Positions 43,715 to 52,633 of a DNA stretch of 64,000 bases are shown piece after piece; the first letter of the stretch is position 1; each line of letters starts with the position of its first letter. The position numbers and the translations under genes are program-made. Source of the DNA: Prauserella halophila (GTDB lineage: Bacteria > Actinomycetota > Actinomycetes > Mycobacteriales > Pseudonocardiaceae); assembly GCF_024171895.1 (NCBI RefSeq), contig NZ_JAMTCQ010000009.1, positions 285,318-349,317 on the forward strand. The letters run 5' to 3'. The notes under the pieces are model-generated. The model was given only the letters and a program-made list of their open reading frames with translations. It was not told the DNA's origin and searched no databases.

Positions 43715-45019
43715 GTGAGTGACCGGACCGACGACAATCCCAGGGCCACGAGGAAGCGCTTCGGTTCGATCGTCATCGACCGGCGTCCGCTGAAGATCGC
43801 GCCGTTCCGCCGGCTGTGGGTGTCGTCCCTGGTCACGGCGATCGGCAGCCAGTTGACGGCCGTCGCCGTGCCGAAGCAGGTCTTCGACATCACCGGCTCG
43901 TCGGCCTACGTGGGACTGACCGGCGTGTTCGGTCTCGTCCCGTTGCTGATCTTCGGTATCTGGGGCGGCGCGATCGCCGACACCGTCGACCGCCGCAAAC
44001 TCCTGCTCGTCACCAACACCGGAATCGCGGTGACGGCGTGCCTGCTGTGGGCGCAGGCCTACTTCGACGCCGGTTCGGTGTGGGTCGTGCTGAGCCTGCT
44101 CGCCGTCAACCAGGCGTTCTTCGCCGTCAACATGCCCACACGCAACGCCGTCGTGGCGCGTCTCGTCCCGACCGAACTGCTCCCCTCGGCCTCGGCGCTC
44201 ACCGGCACGATGACCACGTTCGGCGCGGTGTTCGGCCCGCTGGCGGCGGGCGCGCTGCTGCCCATCGTCGGACTGTCGGCGCTGTACCTCGTCGATTCGG
44301 TGGCGCTGCTGGTCGTGGTGTGGGCGGTGTGGCGGCTGCCGCCGCTGCCGCCACAGGACGGGCGCGTCCGCCGCGCGGGGCTGCGCGACATCATCGACGG
44401 CTTCCGCTACCTGGGCGCACAGAAGATCCTGCTCGCCTCGTTCGTCGTCGACATCATCGCCATGGTCGCGGGCATGCCGCGGGCGCTGTTCCCGGAGATG
44501 GCCGAGCGCACGTTCGGTGACCCGGCGGGCGGCGGACTCGCGCTGGGCTGGCTGTACGCGGCGATTCCCCTCGGCGCGATGCTGTTGTCGCTGATGTCCG
44601 GCTGGGCGAGCCGCGTGAGCAGGCACGGTGTCGTGGTCGTGGCGGCCATCGTCGTGTGGGGACTCGCCATCGCCGGGTTCGGCATGTCGCAGGTGCTGTG
44701 GCTGTCGATCGTGTTCCTGGCGATCGCGGGTGCGGCCGACATGGCGAGCTCGATCTTCCGGATGGCGATCCTGCAGACCGCGGCGACCGACGAGATGCGC
44801 GGCCGGACCCAGGGCGTGTTCACGGTCGTCGTCGCGGGCGGACCGCGGGTGGCCGACCTGACGCACGGCTGGGCGGCTGCAGGCGTCGGCACCGCCGCGG
44901 CGGCGACCGGCGGCGGCCTGCTCGTGCTCGTCGGAGTCGCCGTCGCGATGGTGCTGATTCCCGCGTTCTGGCGCTACCGCGCACCTGTGACCGGCGAGAA
45001 CAATTCGGTCAATTCGTAA
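43715..45019 (+). CDS. MFS transporter (exporter type)
   Basis: The 434-residue membrane protein has about 12 helices, with FRRLWVSSLVTAIGSQLTAVAVPKQVF at the N-terminus, GGAIADTVDRRKLLLVTN in the first loop and MPTRNAVVARLVP. This is the MFS_3/MdfA-like exporter type. TACGCT lies eight bases before GTG 43715 and is flanked by a GTTAG..CTAAC inverted repeat (43690-43709), so a regulated leaderless promoter is probable. Substrate unknown. It converges on the acyl-CoA ligase gene with no visible terminator. Confidence 0.87.
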   Translation: MSDRTDDNPRATRKRFGSIVIDRRPLKIAPFRRLWVSSLVTAIGSQLTAVAVPKQVFDITGSSAYVGLTGVFGLVPLLIFGIWGGAIADTVDRRKLLLVTNTGIAVTACLLWAQAYFDAGSVWVVLSLLAVNQAFFAVNMPTRNAVVARLVPTELLPSASALTGTMTTFGAVFGPLAAGALLPIVGLSALYLVDSVALLVVVWAVWRLPPLPPQDGRVRRAGLRDIIDGFRYLGAQKILLASFVVDIIAMVAGMPRALFPEMAERTFGDPAGGGLALGWLYAAIPLGAMLLSLMSGWASRVSRHGVVVVAAIVVWGLAIAGFGMSQVLWLSIVFLAIAGAADMASSIFRMAILQTAATDEMRGRTQGVFTVVVAGGPRVADLTHGWAAAGVGTAAAATGGGLLVLVGVAVAMVLIPAFWRYRAPVTGENNSVNS

Positions 45020-45072
45020 CAGGACCAAGTTTCAACGTCCGGATGCTCACGTTGCTCACCGCGAGCTGGCCG

Positions 45073-46617
45073 TCACGGCTCGGCTCGCGTGGTCATGGCG
45101 TCCCTGATCTCGTGCTTGAGTACCTTGCCGATCTTCGAGCGTGGCAGGTCCGACCAGATCTCGACGTGTTTCGGAGCCTTCACACCGCCCAGTCGGTCCT
45201 TCACGAAAGCGGCCAGTTCCGCGCTCGTAGCCTGCCGCGAAGGACGCAGTTGAACGACCGCCGTGACTCGTTCACCCCACTTCTCATCGGGGAGTCCCAG
45301 CACGGCACAGTCCTGCACGGCGGCATGCTCCGTCAGCGCCTGCTCGACCTCGATCGCGTAGACGTTGAAGCCGCCGGTGATGATCATGTCCTTGGCGCGG
45401 TCGACGATGAAGAGAAAGTTGTCCCCGTCCAGGTAGCCGATGTCGCCCGTGTGATGCCATCCGTGCTCGCTCACCTTCTCCGTGGCGGCCGGGTCTTCGT
45501 GATAGCCGGCCATCACCAGCGGACCCCGTACGACGATCTCCCCGTGTCGGCCTCGGGGCAGGAGCGTGCCCGCCTTGTCCATCGCGGCGACCTGGACCAG
45601 TGGGGACGGCCGGCCCGCCGAGGCGAGCCGTTCGGTCGCCACCGAGCCGTCGGCGCGGAAATGGTCGGCGGGTGCCATGGTGGAGATCATGTTCGGTGCC
45701 TCGGTCTGGCCGAACAGCTGACCCATCACCGGGCCGATCCGGACCAGCGCCTCCTGCAGCCGCATCACCGACATGGGCGCGGCGCCGTACCAGAGGCAGC
45801 GCAGTGAGCTCAGGTCCGTCGAGTCGAGGTCCGGGTGATCGAGCAAGCCGTAGACGACCGTCGGAGGCAGGAACGCATGCGTGATTTCGTGCCGTTCGAT
45901 CAAGCGTAGGAATTCGCCGAGATCGGGCTCGGGCATGATCACGATCTCACCTCCGTGACAGAGGATGGGGAACGTGAGCACTCCCGCGGAATGTGTGAGC
46001 GGTGCGAGGGCGAGATAGTGCGGCCGGTCGCCGAACGGGTAGCTCATGAGCGTCGACGCGGTGGCTGTCGCCATGTTCTCCTCGGTCAGCCGCACGCCCT
46101 TCGGCCGGCCTGTGGTCCCGCCCGTCCCGGCGAGCATGCACAACTGGTCCCCCGAGGGATGCGCCTCCTCGGGTTCACGATCGCCGATCGCCAGCCACTG
46201 TGCGAAGGTGATCGCACCCTCGACCTCTCCGTCGAGACACACCAGAGTCGTCAGCTCGGGCAGATCCTTGCGGATGCTGGCTACCAACGGCGCGAATCGT
46301 TCCTGAAAGAACAGGCAGCGGCAGCCGAACAGATCGAGCAGTTGCCGATTCTCCTCGGCCTCGTTGCGTGGGTTGACCGGACACCACACGGCGCCGGCGC
46401 GCGAGATAGCGAAGACACAGGTCAGCGCCGTCGGGTCGTTCGCCGAAAGTACGGCTACCCGGTCGCCGCGCCGGATCCCCGAGTGCTGCAACGCACCGGC
46501 GATCCGTCGCGACCGGCCCACCACTTCGGAATACGTGAGTGTTTCGCCCTTCATCGTCAGGCAGGGCGATTCGCCTCCGAGAGAGGCACCCTTGTCCAGA
46601 TAGTCGACCAGCCGCAT
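45073..46617 (-). CDS. Acyl-CoA ligase (AMP-binding) of a catabolic operon
   Basis: The 514-residue ANL ligase has the P-loop TGGTTGRPKGVRLTEEN, GQTEAPNM in the aromatic motif position (usual YGxTE is altered to FGQTE), HHTGDIGYLDGDNFLF, RAKDMIITGGFNVYAIEVE and the C-terminal lysine of SKIGKVLKHEIR. It should thioesterify an organic acid with CoA. GAGGTGAGCA precedes ATG 46617. It is the last of three minus-strand genes (SDR, DUF5938, ligase), so the substrate is probably the acid formed by the upstream enzymes. Confidence 0.9.
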   Translation of the reverse strand: MRLVDYLDKGASLGGESPCLTMKGETLTYSEVVGRSRRIAGALQHSGIRRGDRVAVLSANDPTALTCVFAISRAGAVWCPVNPRNEAEENRQLLDLFGCRCLFFQERFAPLVASIRKDLPELTTLVCLDGEVEGAITFAQWLAIGDREPEEAHPSGDQLCMLAGTGGTTGRPKGVRLTEENMATATASTLMSYPFGDRPHYLALAPLTHSAGVLTFPILCHGGEIVIMPEPDLGEFLRLIERHEITHAFLPPTVVYGLLDHPDLDSTDLSSLRCLWYGAAPMSVMRLQEALVRIGPVMGQLFGQTEAPNMISTMAPADHFRADGSVATERLASAGRPSPLVQVAAMDKAGTLLPRGRHGEIVVRGPLVMAGYHEDPAATEKVSEHGWHHTGDIGYLDGDNFLFIVDRAKDMIITGGFNVYAIEVEQALTEHAAVQDCAVLGLPDEKWGERVTAVVQLRPSRQATSAELAAFVKDRLGGVKAPKHVEIWSDLPRSKIGKVLKHEIRDAMTTRAEP

Positions 46618-46642
46618 TGCTCACCTCACTACGAGAGCTGAA

Positions 46643-46680
46643 GCCCGCGCCGACCGCCGGAATCGACGGCCGGCGCGGGA
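46643..46680 (-). terminator. Intercistronic hairpin in the catabolic operon
   Basis: CCCGCGCCGACCG and CGGCCGGCGCGGG pair with one mismatch over about 12 bases, between the DUF5938 stop and the ligase start. It may reduce read-through or protect the upstream mRNA. Confidence 0.5.
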
Positions 46681-46682
46681 GA

Positions 46683-47810
46683 TCACCGATGGACTTCGAG
46701 AATGGGCTCGAGAACGAGCCCGAACGCGCGGAGCGTCCCGAGTAGCTCCCGGTGACCGAACGCCTGGCAGCCCGAAGCGAATCCCGTCCGCTTCGGACGA
46801 TCCTGAAGCAGGTGGGAGGTCACGTGTGCGTTCAGCAACGCCGTCTGCTTGTAATTGCAGTTGCCGTGAATGACACAGTGTGCCCGTCCCAACGGTCCCG
46901 AGGCGTGCACCGAATCCAGCGAAGTGTTGATCCGCGGGTTCTCGCGCGGTGGCATCTCGCTACGCACCGCTGCCGACTGATCGTCGATGATCCGGTATTT
47001 CTCGTCGGTCGACTTGCCTTCCATCAGCTCCAGCGCGCCCGTGACGATCTGGGGCACGCCCTGCATCAGGGCCCTGTCGAAGACGCCACCGAGCGCACGC
47101 GCATTGGCCACCCGGGGATCGTTCTTGAACCACAGCGGGTGTGAGGTCCCGCCCCACGGCAGCGCCAGGCAGAGTTCGTGGCGCCCGGGCACGACCACTT
47201 CGTAGACGCCGGCGTCGGCGGGCCATTCCACGTACTCGTTCTGTTCGAGGTAGTAGGCCTTGGCGAACGCGGCGTTGGTGAGGATGGTGTTCGTCGAGGC
47301 GACCGTCGGATAACCCTTCCAGAACACCTCGATATCCAGGGTGTCCAGACCAGGGGTCTCCAGACAGAGGTTCGCCGCGATCTCGCCGATGGTGTACATC
47401 TGCGCGAGTCCCGGTGTGAGCACCAGCTGCTGGGCCGCGAACTCCGTCCCGTAGCGCTCCTCGGCGTCGATCATCCAGTTCTGCTCGCCGTTGGTGTCGG
47501 TGTAGTGCGCACCGATCCGCAGGCAGGCCTGCACGACCTCGTGTCCCCACCGGGCGAACGGACCGACGGTGTTCAGCACGACCTTCGCGCCGCGGAATGC
47601 CTCGGTCAGCGCTTCCGTGCTGTGCTCGACTTCGATCACTTCGTGCTCGACCGTGTCGATTCCGGGAACCGCCGAGACCGCCTCGTTCACGCGGTTGAAG
47701 TCCCGACCGGCTGCGAGGAACGGGATGCCGTACTCACGCAGGTACTCGCAGATGAGCCGTCCGGTGTAGCCGGAGGCGCCGTAGACGATTACGGGCTTGT
47801 CGGTAGCCAC
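46683..47810 (-). CDS. Saccharopine-dehydrogenase-like NAD(P)-binding protein (DUF5938)
   Basis: The 375-residue protein has an N-terminal Rossmann fold with VIVYGASGYTGRLICEYL and KVVLNTVGPFARWGHEVVQAC, the pattern of saccharopine-dehydrogenase-like and enoyl-reductase-like proteins. The C-terminal half has conserved DTNGEQNW and HVTSHLL segments and no second known domain. I recall the family as DUF5938; the reaction is unknown. GTG 47810 has AAAGGAAA upstream. It lies between SDR and acyl-CoA ligase genes in a TetR-controlled operon, suggesting oxidation or reduction of a cyclic or carbonyl substrate. Confidence 0.83.
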   Translation of the reverse strand: MATDKPVIVYGASGYTGRLICEYLREYGIPFLAAGRDFNRVNEAVSAVPGIDTVEHEVIEVEHSTEALTEAFRGAKVVLNTVGPFARWGHEVVQACLRIGAHYTDTNGEQNWMIDAEERYGTEFAAQQLVLTPGLAQMYTIGEIAANLCLETPGLDTLDIEVFWKGYPTVASTNTILTNAAFAKAYYLEQNEYVEWPADAGVYEVVVPGRHELCLALPWGGTSHPLWFKNDPRVANARALGGVFDRALMQGVPQIVTGALELMEGKSTDEKYRIIDDQSAAVRSEMPPRENPRINTSLDSVHASGPLGRAHCVIHGNCNYKQTALLNAHVTSHLLQDRPKRTGFASGCQAFGHRELLGTLRAFGLVLEPILEVHR

Positions 47811-47841
47811 GAATTGTTTCCTTTCGTACGAAGAAGAACGG

Positions 47842-48645
47842 TCACATGCCCATGCCGCCGTCGACCGGCAGTCCCGCGCCGGTGATGAACTTGGCGGCGT
47901 CGGAGGCGAGGAACACGACGGCGTCGGCCATGTCGTCGACCTGCCCGAGGCGGCCGCTCGGGGTCTGTTCGACGACGGCCTGAACCGCTTCGTCGGCCGA
48001 GCCGAACAGCCCGATATCCGCGCAGTCCACGGCAAGTTGATTGCCCATGGCAGTGGGCGTCAGTCCCGGGTAGACGCAGTTGACCCGGACGCCGTAGCCG
48101 AGCTTGCCCGACTCCGCGGCCGCGACTCTGGTGAGGCGGTCGATGGCGGATTTCGTCGCCGAGTATCCCGCGATGCCGGGGAATGCGATCGTCGCCGCGA
48201 CCGAGGAGATGTTCACTACCGCGCCACCGGAACCCGCCGTGCCGCCCGGTCGCATCGCGCGAAAGGCGTGTTTCACCCCCAAGGTGGTTCCGAGCACGTT
48301 CACATCCAGCATCCGCCGTAGCTCGGTGGCGTCGATGTCGACGAGCAGGCTCGTGACCTCGAGGCCCGCGTTGTTCACGACCAGATCCAGCCCGCCGAGT
48401 GCGTTGACGATGTTCGGTATCGCCTCGGTCCATGCCGCGTCGTCGGTCACATCGAGCTCGACGAACTCGGCCGTGGCCCCCTCATCGCGCAGCGACTGGA
48501 CCGTCTCTTTGCCCGCGTCCGCCAGCACGTCGGCGACGGCGACGGCGGCCCCCGCCCGTGTCAACGCCGCGGCCATTCCGGCACCCAGCCCCCTCGCGCC
48601 GCCCGTGACCAGCGCTTTCCGCCCAGCCAGGCTGTGACTCGTCAT
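47842..48645 (-). CDS. Short-chain dehydrogenase/reductase
   Basis: The 267-residue classical SDR has TGGARGLGAGMA (NAD(P) binding), the VTDD acid, VVNNAGLE, NISSV with catalytic serine and YSATK (Tyr-x3-Lys), ending with FITGAGLPVDGG. It oxidises an alcohol or reduces a ketone. GAGGAGG precedes ATG 48645. It is the first gene of the operon, and its promoter region carries two TTGGACNGTCGTCAA boxes shared with the divergent TetR gene. Confidence 0.92.
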   Translation of the reverse strand: MTSHSLAGRKALVTGGARGLGAGMAAALTRAGAAVAVADVLADAGKETVQSLRDEGATAEFVELDVTDDAAWTEAIPNIVNALGGLDLVVNNAGLEVTSLLVDIDATELRRMLDVNVLGTTLGVKHAFRAMRPGGTAGSGGAVVNISSVAATIAFPGIAGYSATKSAIDRLTRVAAAESGKLGYGVRVNCVYPGLTPTAMGNQLAVDCADIGLFGSADEAVQAVVEQTPSGRLGQVDDMADAVVFLASDAAKFITGAGLPVDGGMGM

Positions 48646-48690
48646 GCAAACCTCCTCGTTGAGATGCGTCACAAGTCACAGTAGCAACTT

Positions 48691-48727
48691 TTGGACGGTC
48701 GTCAAGATTTTATTGGACAGTCGTCAA
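48691..48727. promoter_or_regulatory. Two 15-bp direct boxes between SDR operon and TetR
   Basis: TTGGACGGTCGTCAA (48691-48705) and TTGGACAGTCGTCAA (48713-48727) are 22 bases apart, two helical turns. Each has TTG..CAA ends. They lie between the divergent starts and are the likely TetR operators. Confidence 0.75.
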
Positions 48728-48805
48728 ATACGTTGCAGTGGTAGAGCACCAGCCTGCGTTGGCAGTACCGTGGACGTCGGAACCCGAACAGCTGGCGGAG
48801 GAGTC

Positions 48806-49453
48806 GTGACCGAGGTCGCCGAGACGAAGCAGGATCGGATCGCCCGCCGTCAGGTCGACAAGTTCGACGCGCGGCGGACCGAACTCGCCGTCGCAACGCT
48901 TCACACACTCGCCGAGTTGGGATATGCCCGCACGACTCTGCGGGAGATCGCGCAGAAGTCGGAGTTCTCGCACGGCGTTCTGCACTACTACTTCGCGGAC
49001 AAGCGTGACCTGCTCACCGAGGCCGTCCGGCAGTACGAGGCGCTGTGCGTGACGCGCTACGACGACGTTGTGGCACAGGCCGAGACCGCGGAGCAGTTGT
49101 GCCGGGAATTCACCGACATGTTCCTCGCGACGCTGCGGGACGACGCTCCGCTGCATCGACTCTGGTACGACCTGCGGAACCAAAGCTTGTTCGACGAGTC
49201 TTTCCGCAACGACGTGCTCGAGATCGACGAACGCCGGGAAGCGATGATCTGGCGCGTAATCGCGCGATACGCCGAGCTGCGGCACCGTGAGCCGGCCATC
49301 TCTCGAGCAGCGGCCTACGCGGTACTCGACGGCCTTTTCCAGCGGGCTCTGCTGGGCGAGTTCGCCGGAGCGGGCGAGCCGGTGAGGGCACTGAAGGGGG
49401 AACTACCGCGGGTGCTCGAAGTGCTGGTGATCGGAGGCCCGGAACTCGGCTGA
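48806..49453 (+). CDS. TetR-family regulator of the SDR/ligase operon
   Basis: The 215-residue protein has the HTH ELGYARTTLREIAQKSEFSHGVLHYYFADKRDLL and a helical ligand domain with FLATLRDDAPLHRLWYDLRNQSLFDESFR, close to TetR proteins of CoA-ester catabolism. GTG 48806 has GGAGGAG upstream; longer frames reach through the operator and are rejected. It is divergent from the SDR operon and likely represses it and itself via the 22-bp spaced boxes. The effector may be an acyl-CoA made by the operon (inference). Confidence 0.9.
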   Translation: MTEVAETKQDRIARRQVDKFDARRTELAVATLHTLAELGYARTTLREIAQKSEFSHGVLHYYFADKRDLLTEAVRQYEALCVTRYDDVVAQAETAEQLCREFTDMFLATLRDDAPLHRLWYDLRNQSLFDESFRNDVLEIDERREAMIWRVIARYAELRHREPAISRAAAYAVLDGLFQRALLGEFAGAGEPVRALKGELPRVLEVLVIGGPELG

Positions 49454-49543
49454 CGTCCGCGAACCGCCGTGCCCCGAGCGGGAGGCCGGCACCGAGGGCA
49501 GTGTCGTGACGGCAGCCGACCGTACCCGACTACGGTGGCGCTC

Positions 49544-50461
49544 ATGGCCAATCCGACTGGGGAACACTTCGAGCTGTTGCGCGGGAATGCACGCGCCGTC
49601 GTCACCGAGGTCGGCGCCGGGCTGCGGTCGCTGACGATCGACGGGACGGCGTACGTCGAGACGTTCGCCGAGGGCGAGGAGCCGCCGAAGGCCGCCGGTC
49701 AGGTGCTCGTGCCGTGGCCGAATCGGACGGCGGGTGCGCGGTGGACATTCGACGGCGAGGAGCAGGAACTCGAGGTCACCGAACCCGCTCGCGGCAACGC
49801 CATTCACGGTCTGGCGCGGCACCAGGAGTGGGAACTGGTCGAGCACGCCGAGTCGTCGATCACGTTCGGCTGCGACATCGGTGCCGCGAAGGGCTGGCCG
49901 GTGCCGCTGCGGGCCGGCATCGTCTACGAGCTCGCACCGCGCGGACTGATCGTCACGCACACGGTCGGCAACGAGGGCGACAAGGCGGTCGGTTTCGGTG
50001 TCGGGGCGCACCCGTACTTCCGCATCGGCGACGTGCCCACCGACGAGCTCACCCTGACGCTGCCCGCTACGCGCGTGCGGCCGTTCGACGGCGACAAGCA
50101 GTTGCCCTACGGCGAGGAGCGGGACGTCGAAGGCTCTGAGTACGACTTGCGGGGCGGCCGCATCGTCGGTGGACTGGACCTGGACACGGCGTTCACGGGG
50201 CTGGAACTCGGCGAGGACGGCCTGCACCACGTGTGGTTGAGCCACCACGACGGAGTCCTGGACATCTGGTCCGACCCGGATTTCCGCTGGGTGCAGGCGT
50301 TCACCCCGTCGGACTTTCCCGGGCGCGGGCGTGCGATCGCGATCGAGCCGATGACCTGTCCCGCGGACGCGCTGAATTCGGGCACCGACCTGATCACGGT
50401 CGAACCCGGTGAGACATGGCGCGGTTCGTGGGGCGTTCGGCTCGGAGATTCGTTAGTCTAA
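49544..50461 (+). CDS. Aldose 1-epimerase family protein
   Basis: The 305-residue beta-sandwich enzyme has the mutarotase catalytic features: VPWPNRTAGARW, AIHGLARHQEWE, VGFGVGAHPYFRIG (catalytic His) and AIAIEPMTCPADALN (catalytic Glu). It should interconvert sugar anomers; the sequence is nearer to the YihR/GalM-like branch than to classical GalM. TACGGT seven bases before ATG 49544 indicates a leaderless transcript. Its stop lies inside a palindrome that precedes the amidohydrolase gene. Confidence 0.9.
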   Translation: MANPTGEHFELLRGNARAVVTEVGAGLRSLTIDGTAYVETFAEGEEPPKAAGQVLVPWPNRTAGARWTFDGEEQELEVTEPARGNAIHGLARHQEWELVEHAESSITFGCDIGAAKGWPVPLRAGIVYELAPRGLIVTHTVGNEGDKAVGFGVGAHPYFRIGDVPTDELTLTLPATRVRPFDGDKQLPYGEERDVEGSEYDLRGGRIVGGLDLDTAFTGLELGEDGLHHVWLSHHDGVLDIWSDPDFRWVQAFTPSDFPGRGRAIAIEPMTCPADALNSGTDLITVEPGETWRGSWGVRLGDSLV

Positions 50462-50465
50462 CGAA
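50449..50465. promoter_or_regulatory. 17-bp palindrome containing a -10 box
   Basis: TTCGTTAG-T-CTAACGAA is perfect. It overlaps the epimerase stop codon, contains the -10-like TAGTCT (50454-50459) and ends two bases before the amidohydrolase ATG. It is a strong operator candidate for a leaderless transcript. Confidence 0.65.
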
Positions 50466-50467
50466 CT

Positions 50468-51673
50468 ATGACTACCGCAATCACGAACGGATACGTGGTC
50501 CCCGTCGACGGCGACCCCATCGACGGCGCCGTGGTGCTGCTGGACGGCGGCAAGATCGTCGCCGTGGGATCCGACGTCGACGTGCCCGCCGACGCGGAGA
50601 TCGTCGACGCCGCGGGCCAGTGGGTCCTGCCCGGCTTCATCGATGCGCACGCCCACCTCGGCGTGCACGAGGACGGCGAAGGCTGGTCCGGTGACGACAC
50701 GAACGAGATGACCGACCCGAACGGTGCCCGGTTCCGCGCGCTCGACGGCATCGACCCGTACGAACCCGGCTTCGACGATGCGCTCTCCGGCGGTGTCACC
50801 AGCGTTGTCATCAAGCCGGGCTCGGGAAACCCGATCGGCGGCCGCACCGTCGGGGTGAAGACGTGGGGCCGCACGATCGTCGACATGACCTTCGCCGAGG
50901 ACGTCAGCGTCAAGAGTGCGCTGGGCGAGAACCCGAAGCGGGTGTACGGGGAGAAGGACAAGACGCCCTCGACCCGCCTCGGCGTGGCCGCCACCCTGCG
51001 CGAGGCGTTCACGAAGGCCCGCAACTACGCCGCCCAGCGTGACCACGCGGCCGCCGAGGGCAAGCCGTTCGACGTCGACCTGACCATGGAGACGCTCGTC
51101 GCAGTCCTGGACGGCCGGCTGTACTGGGACCAGCACACCCACCGAGCCGACGACATCGTCACGGCTGTGCGGCTGGCCGAGGAGTTCGGCTACAAGCTCG
51201 TGGTCAACCACGGCACCGAAGGGCATCTGATCGCCGACTTCCTCGCCGAGCACGACGTGCCGGTGATCCTCGGGCCGCTGTTCACGTCGCGAGCCAAGGT
51301 GGAACTGCGGAACCGGTCGATGCGCGCCGCCGGAATCATGGCTCGTGCGGGCGTGAAGCTGTCGATCACGACCGATCATCCCGTGATCCCGATTCACTTC
51401 CTCGTGTATCAGGCGGCGCTGGCGGTCAAGGACGGTCTGGACCGGGACACGGCGTTGCGCGCGCTGACGGTGCATCCGGCGGAGATGCTCGGCCTCGGCG
51501 ACCGCGTCGGTGCGCTAAAGCCCGGCATGGACGCCGACGTGGCCGTGTGGTCCGGCGACCCGCTCGACGTCATGAACCGCGCGCGGCGGGTGTTCGTCCG
51601 CGGTCGCGAGGTGTACGCGTTCGACGACTCGACGGGCGAAGGCGTGGTCGCCGACCGCCGCTACCGCGAATAA
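50468..51673 (+). CDS. Amidohydrolase (imidazolonepropionase-like)
   Basis: The 401-residue TIM-barrel metal hydrolase has the HxH motif in DAHAHLGVHED, later metal-site candidates HTHRADD, VNHGTEG and TTDHP, and the end GALKPGMDADVAVWSGDP. The family cleaves ring amides or related bonds; the substrate is unknown. ATG 50468 follows a palindrome with an embedded TAGTCT box. The coding frame is 6 bases after the epimerase stop, so it may also be read from that transcript. A repeat-rich gap follows. Confidence 0.87.
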   Translation: MTTAITNGYVVPVDGDPIDGAVVLLDGGKIVAVGSDVDVPADAEIVDAAGQWVLPGFIDAHAHLGVHEDGEGWSGDDTNEMTDPNGARFRALDGIDPYEPGFDDALSGGVTSVVIKPGSGNPIGGRTVGVKTWGRTIVDMTFAEDVSVKSALGENPKRVYGEKDKTPSTRLGVAATLREAFTKARNYAAQRDHAAAEGKPFDVDLTMETLVAVLDGRLYWDQHTHRADDIVTAVRLAEEFGYKLVVNHGTEGHLIADFLAEHDVPVILGPLFTSRAKVELRNRSMRAAGIMARAGVKLSITTDHPVIPIHFLVYQAALAVKDGLDRDTALRALTVHPAEMLGLGDRVGALKPGMDADVAVWSGDPLDVMNRARRVFVRGREVYAFDDSTGEGVVADRRYRE

Positions 51674-52030
51674 CGACACCCGGACAACCCGACGACGCGG
51701 CAACGCGACGGCGGGCGCGGGGCGACGGTGGGCGCGGGGCGACGGTGGGCGCGGGGTGCGGCGGCGTGAGTGCGGTGCGGCGGCGTGAGTACGCGGCAGC
51801 GCGACGGTGAGTACGCGGGCCGCGTGTCCTGCACTCGCGCCGCCGTGTTGCGTTTTCCGGAGGCCGTGTTGCGGATCGGGGGGCCCGTGTTGCGGACTCC
51901 GGGGATCGTGTTGCGCCCGCCCGTCGCCCGACCACCGCCCCTCATCGGCGCGCTGCCGCGCGACTGTGTTCCGGGGAGCCGTGTTGCCGATCCGTGTCGG
52001 CGGCACGGATCCCGGTGCCATGCTGCGCGG
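51674..52030. other. Repeat-filled intergenic region, no gene seen
   Basis: The region begins with three tandem copies of GCGACGGTGGGCGCGGG (about 51704-51756) and two of GCGGCGGCGTGAGT (about 51758-51790), continues into a family B array (51820-51925) and ends in a family C copy (51920-51972). No ORF in it is credible. Confidence 0.75.
51820..51972. repeat. Composite family B array and family C copy
   Basis: Four GTGTTGCG units and one GTGTCCTGC unit follow each other, reverse to the 1663 and 52634 arrays. They are followed by the ~52-bp family C element (CCGTCGCCCGACCACCGCCC, CGCGCGACTGTGTTC). Confidence 0.85.
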
Positions 52031-52435
52031 ATGACGACGATCTTCACGGGCGGACGCAGTCGGCCGATCGATGTCAGGTCGGTGGAACGCCTGCTGATGC
52101 TCGTCCAGGGCGGTAGTGCCATCGGTACGCAGATCACGGTGGTGGGGCTTCCGCTGGTCCTGCTCGCACTCGGCGAGGAATCCGCAGTGCTGTTCGGAGT
52201 GCTCGCAGCGTGCAGGTACGTGCCCTTTCTGCTCTTCGGTTACTACGCCGGTGCCCTGGCCGACCGGAAACCGCCTCGCGCGATCATGCTCCTCGCCGAC
52301 GTCGGCCGCTGCGTGATCCTGGCGGTCATTCCTGTCCTGTGGTGGTTCGACGCCCTCAACGTGCTGCTTCTCATCGCGGTTGTGATCTCAGCGTCGATTC
52401 TCAGGGTGTTCTTCGATACGGCACTGATGGTGTAA
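52031..52435 (+). pseudogene. Truncated MFS transporter (N-terminal third only)
   Basis: The 134-residue frame has LLMLVQGGSAIGTQITVVGLPLVLLAL and GYYAGALADRKPPRAIML, typical of the first four helices of an MFS_3 exporter, and stops right after ILRVFFDTALMV, where a full protein would continue for about 270 residues. The following bases show no MFS continuation in any frame. It is likely a remnant left by deletion in this repeat-rich area. Confidence 0.75.
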
Positions 52436-52633
52436 GTGAATCTCGCAGTCCCCGCCGGTCAACTTCTCAGGGTGGGCACACGTATCGACGTTTCGCGACA
52501 GACGTTTCTGGTGGCGAAACCGTCGGTAGCCCGGGTTGATTTCCGCGGTGACGGCGCTGGATAGCCGGCCCGTCACCGCGGAACATGCCGTCCTGGGTGC
52601 AGCTCTAGCGGTTTCGGGTGCAGATCTCGGCGT
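52436..52633. other. Space between MFS remnant and family B array, no gene seen
   Basis: No coding continuation of the MFS and no regulatory motif was found, except two GGGTGCAG words (about 52595 and 52616) ahead of the repeat array. Confidence 0.5.

Noticed and set aside
51820-51925. Possible CRISPR array
   Set aside because: Spacing is irregular and too short, and the repeats belong to a family spread over intergenic regions.
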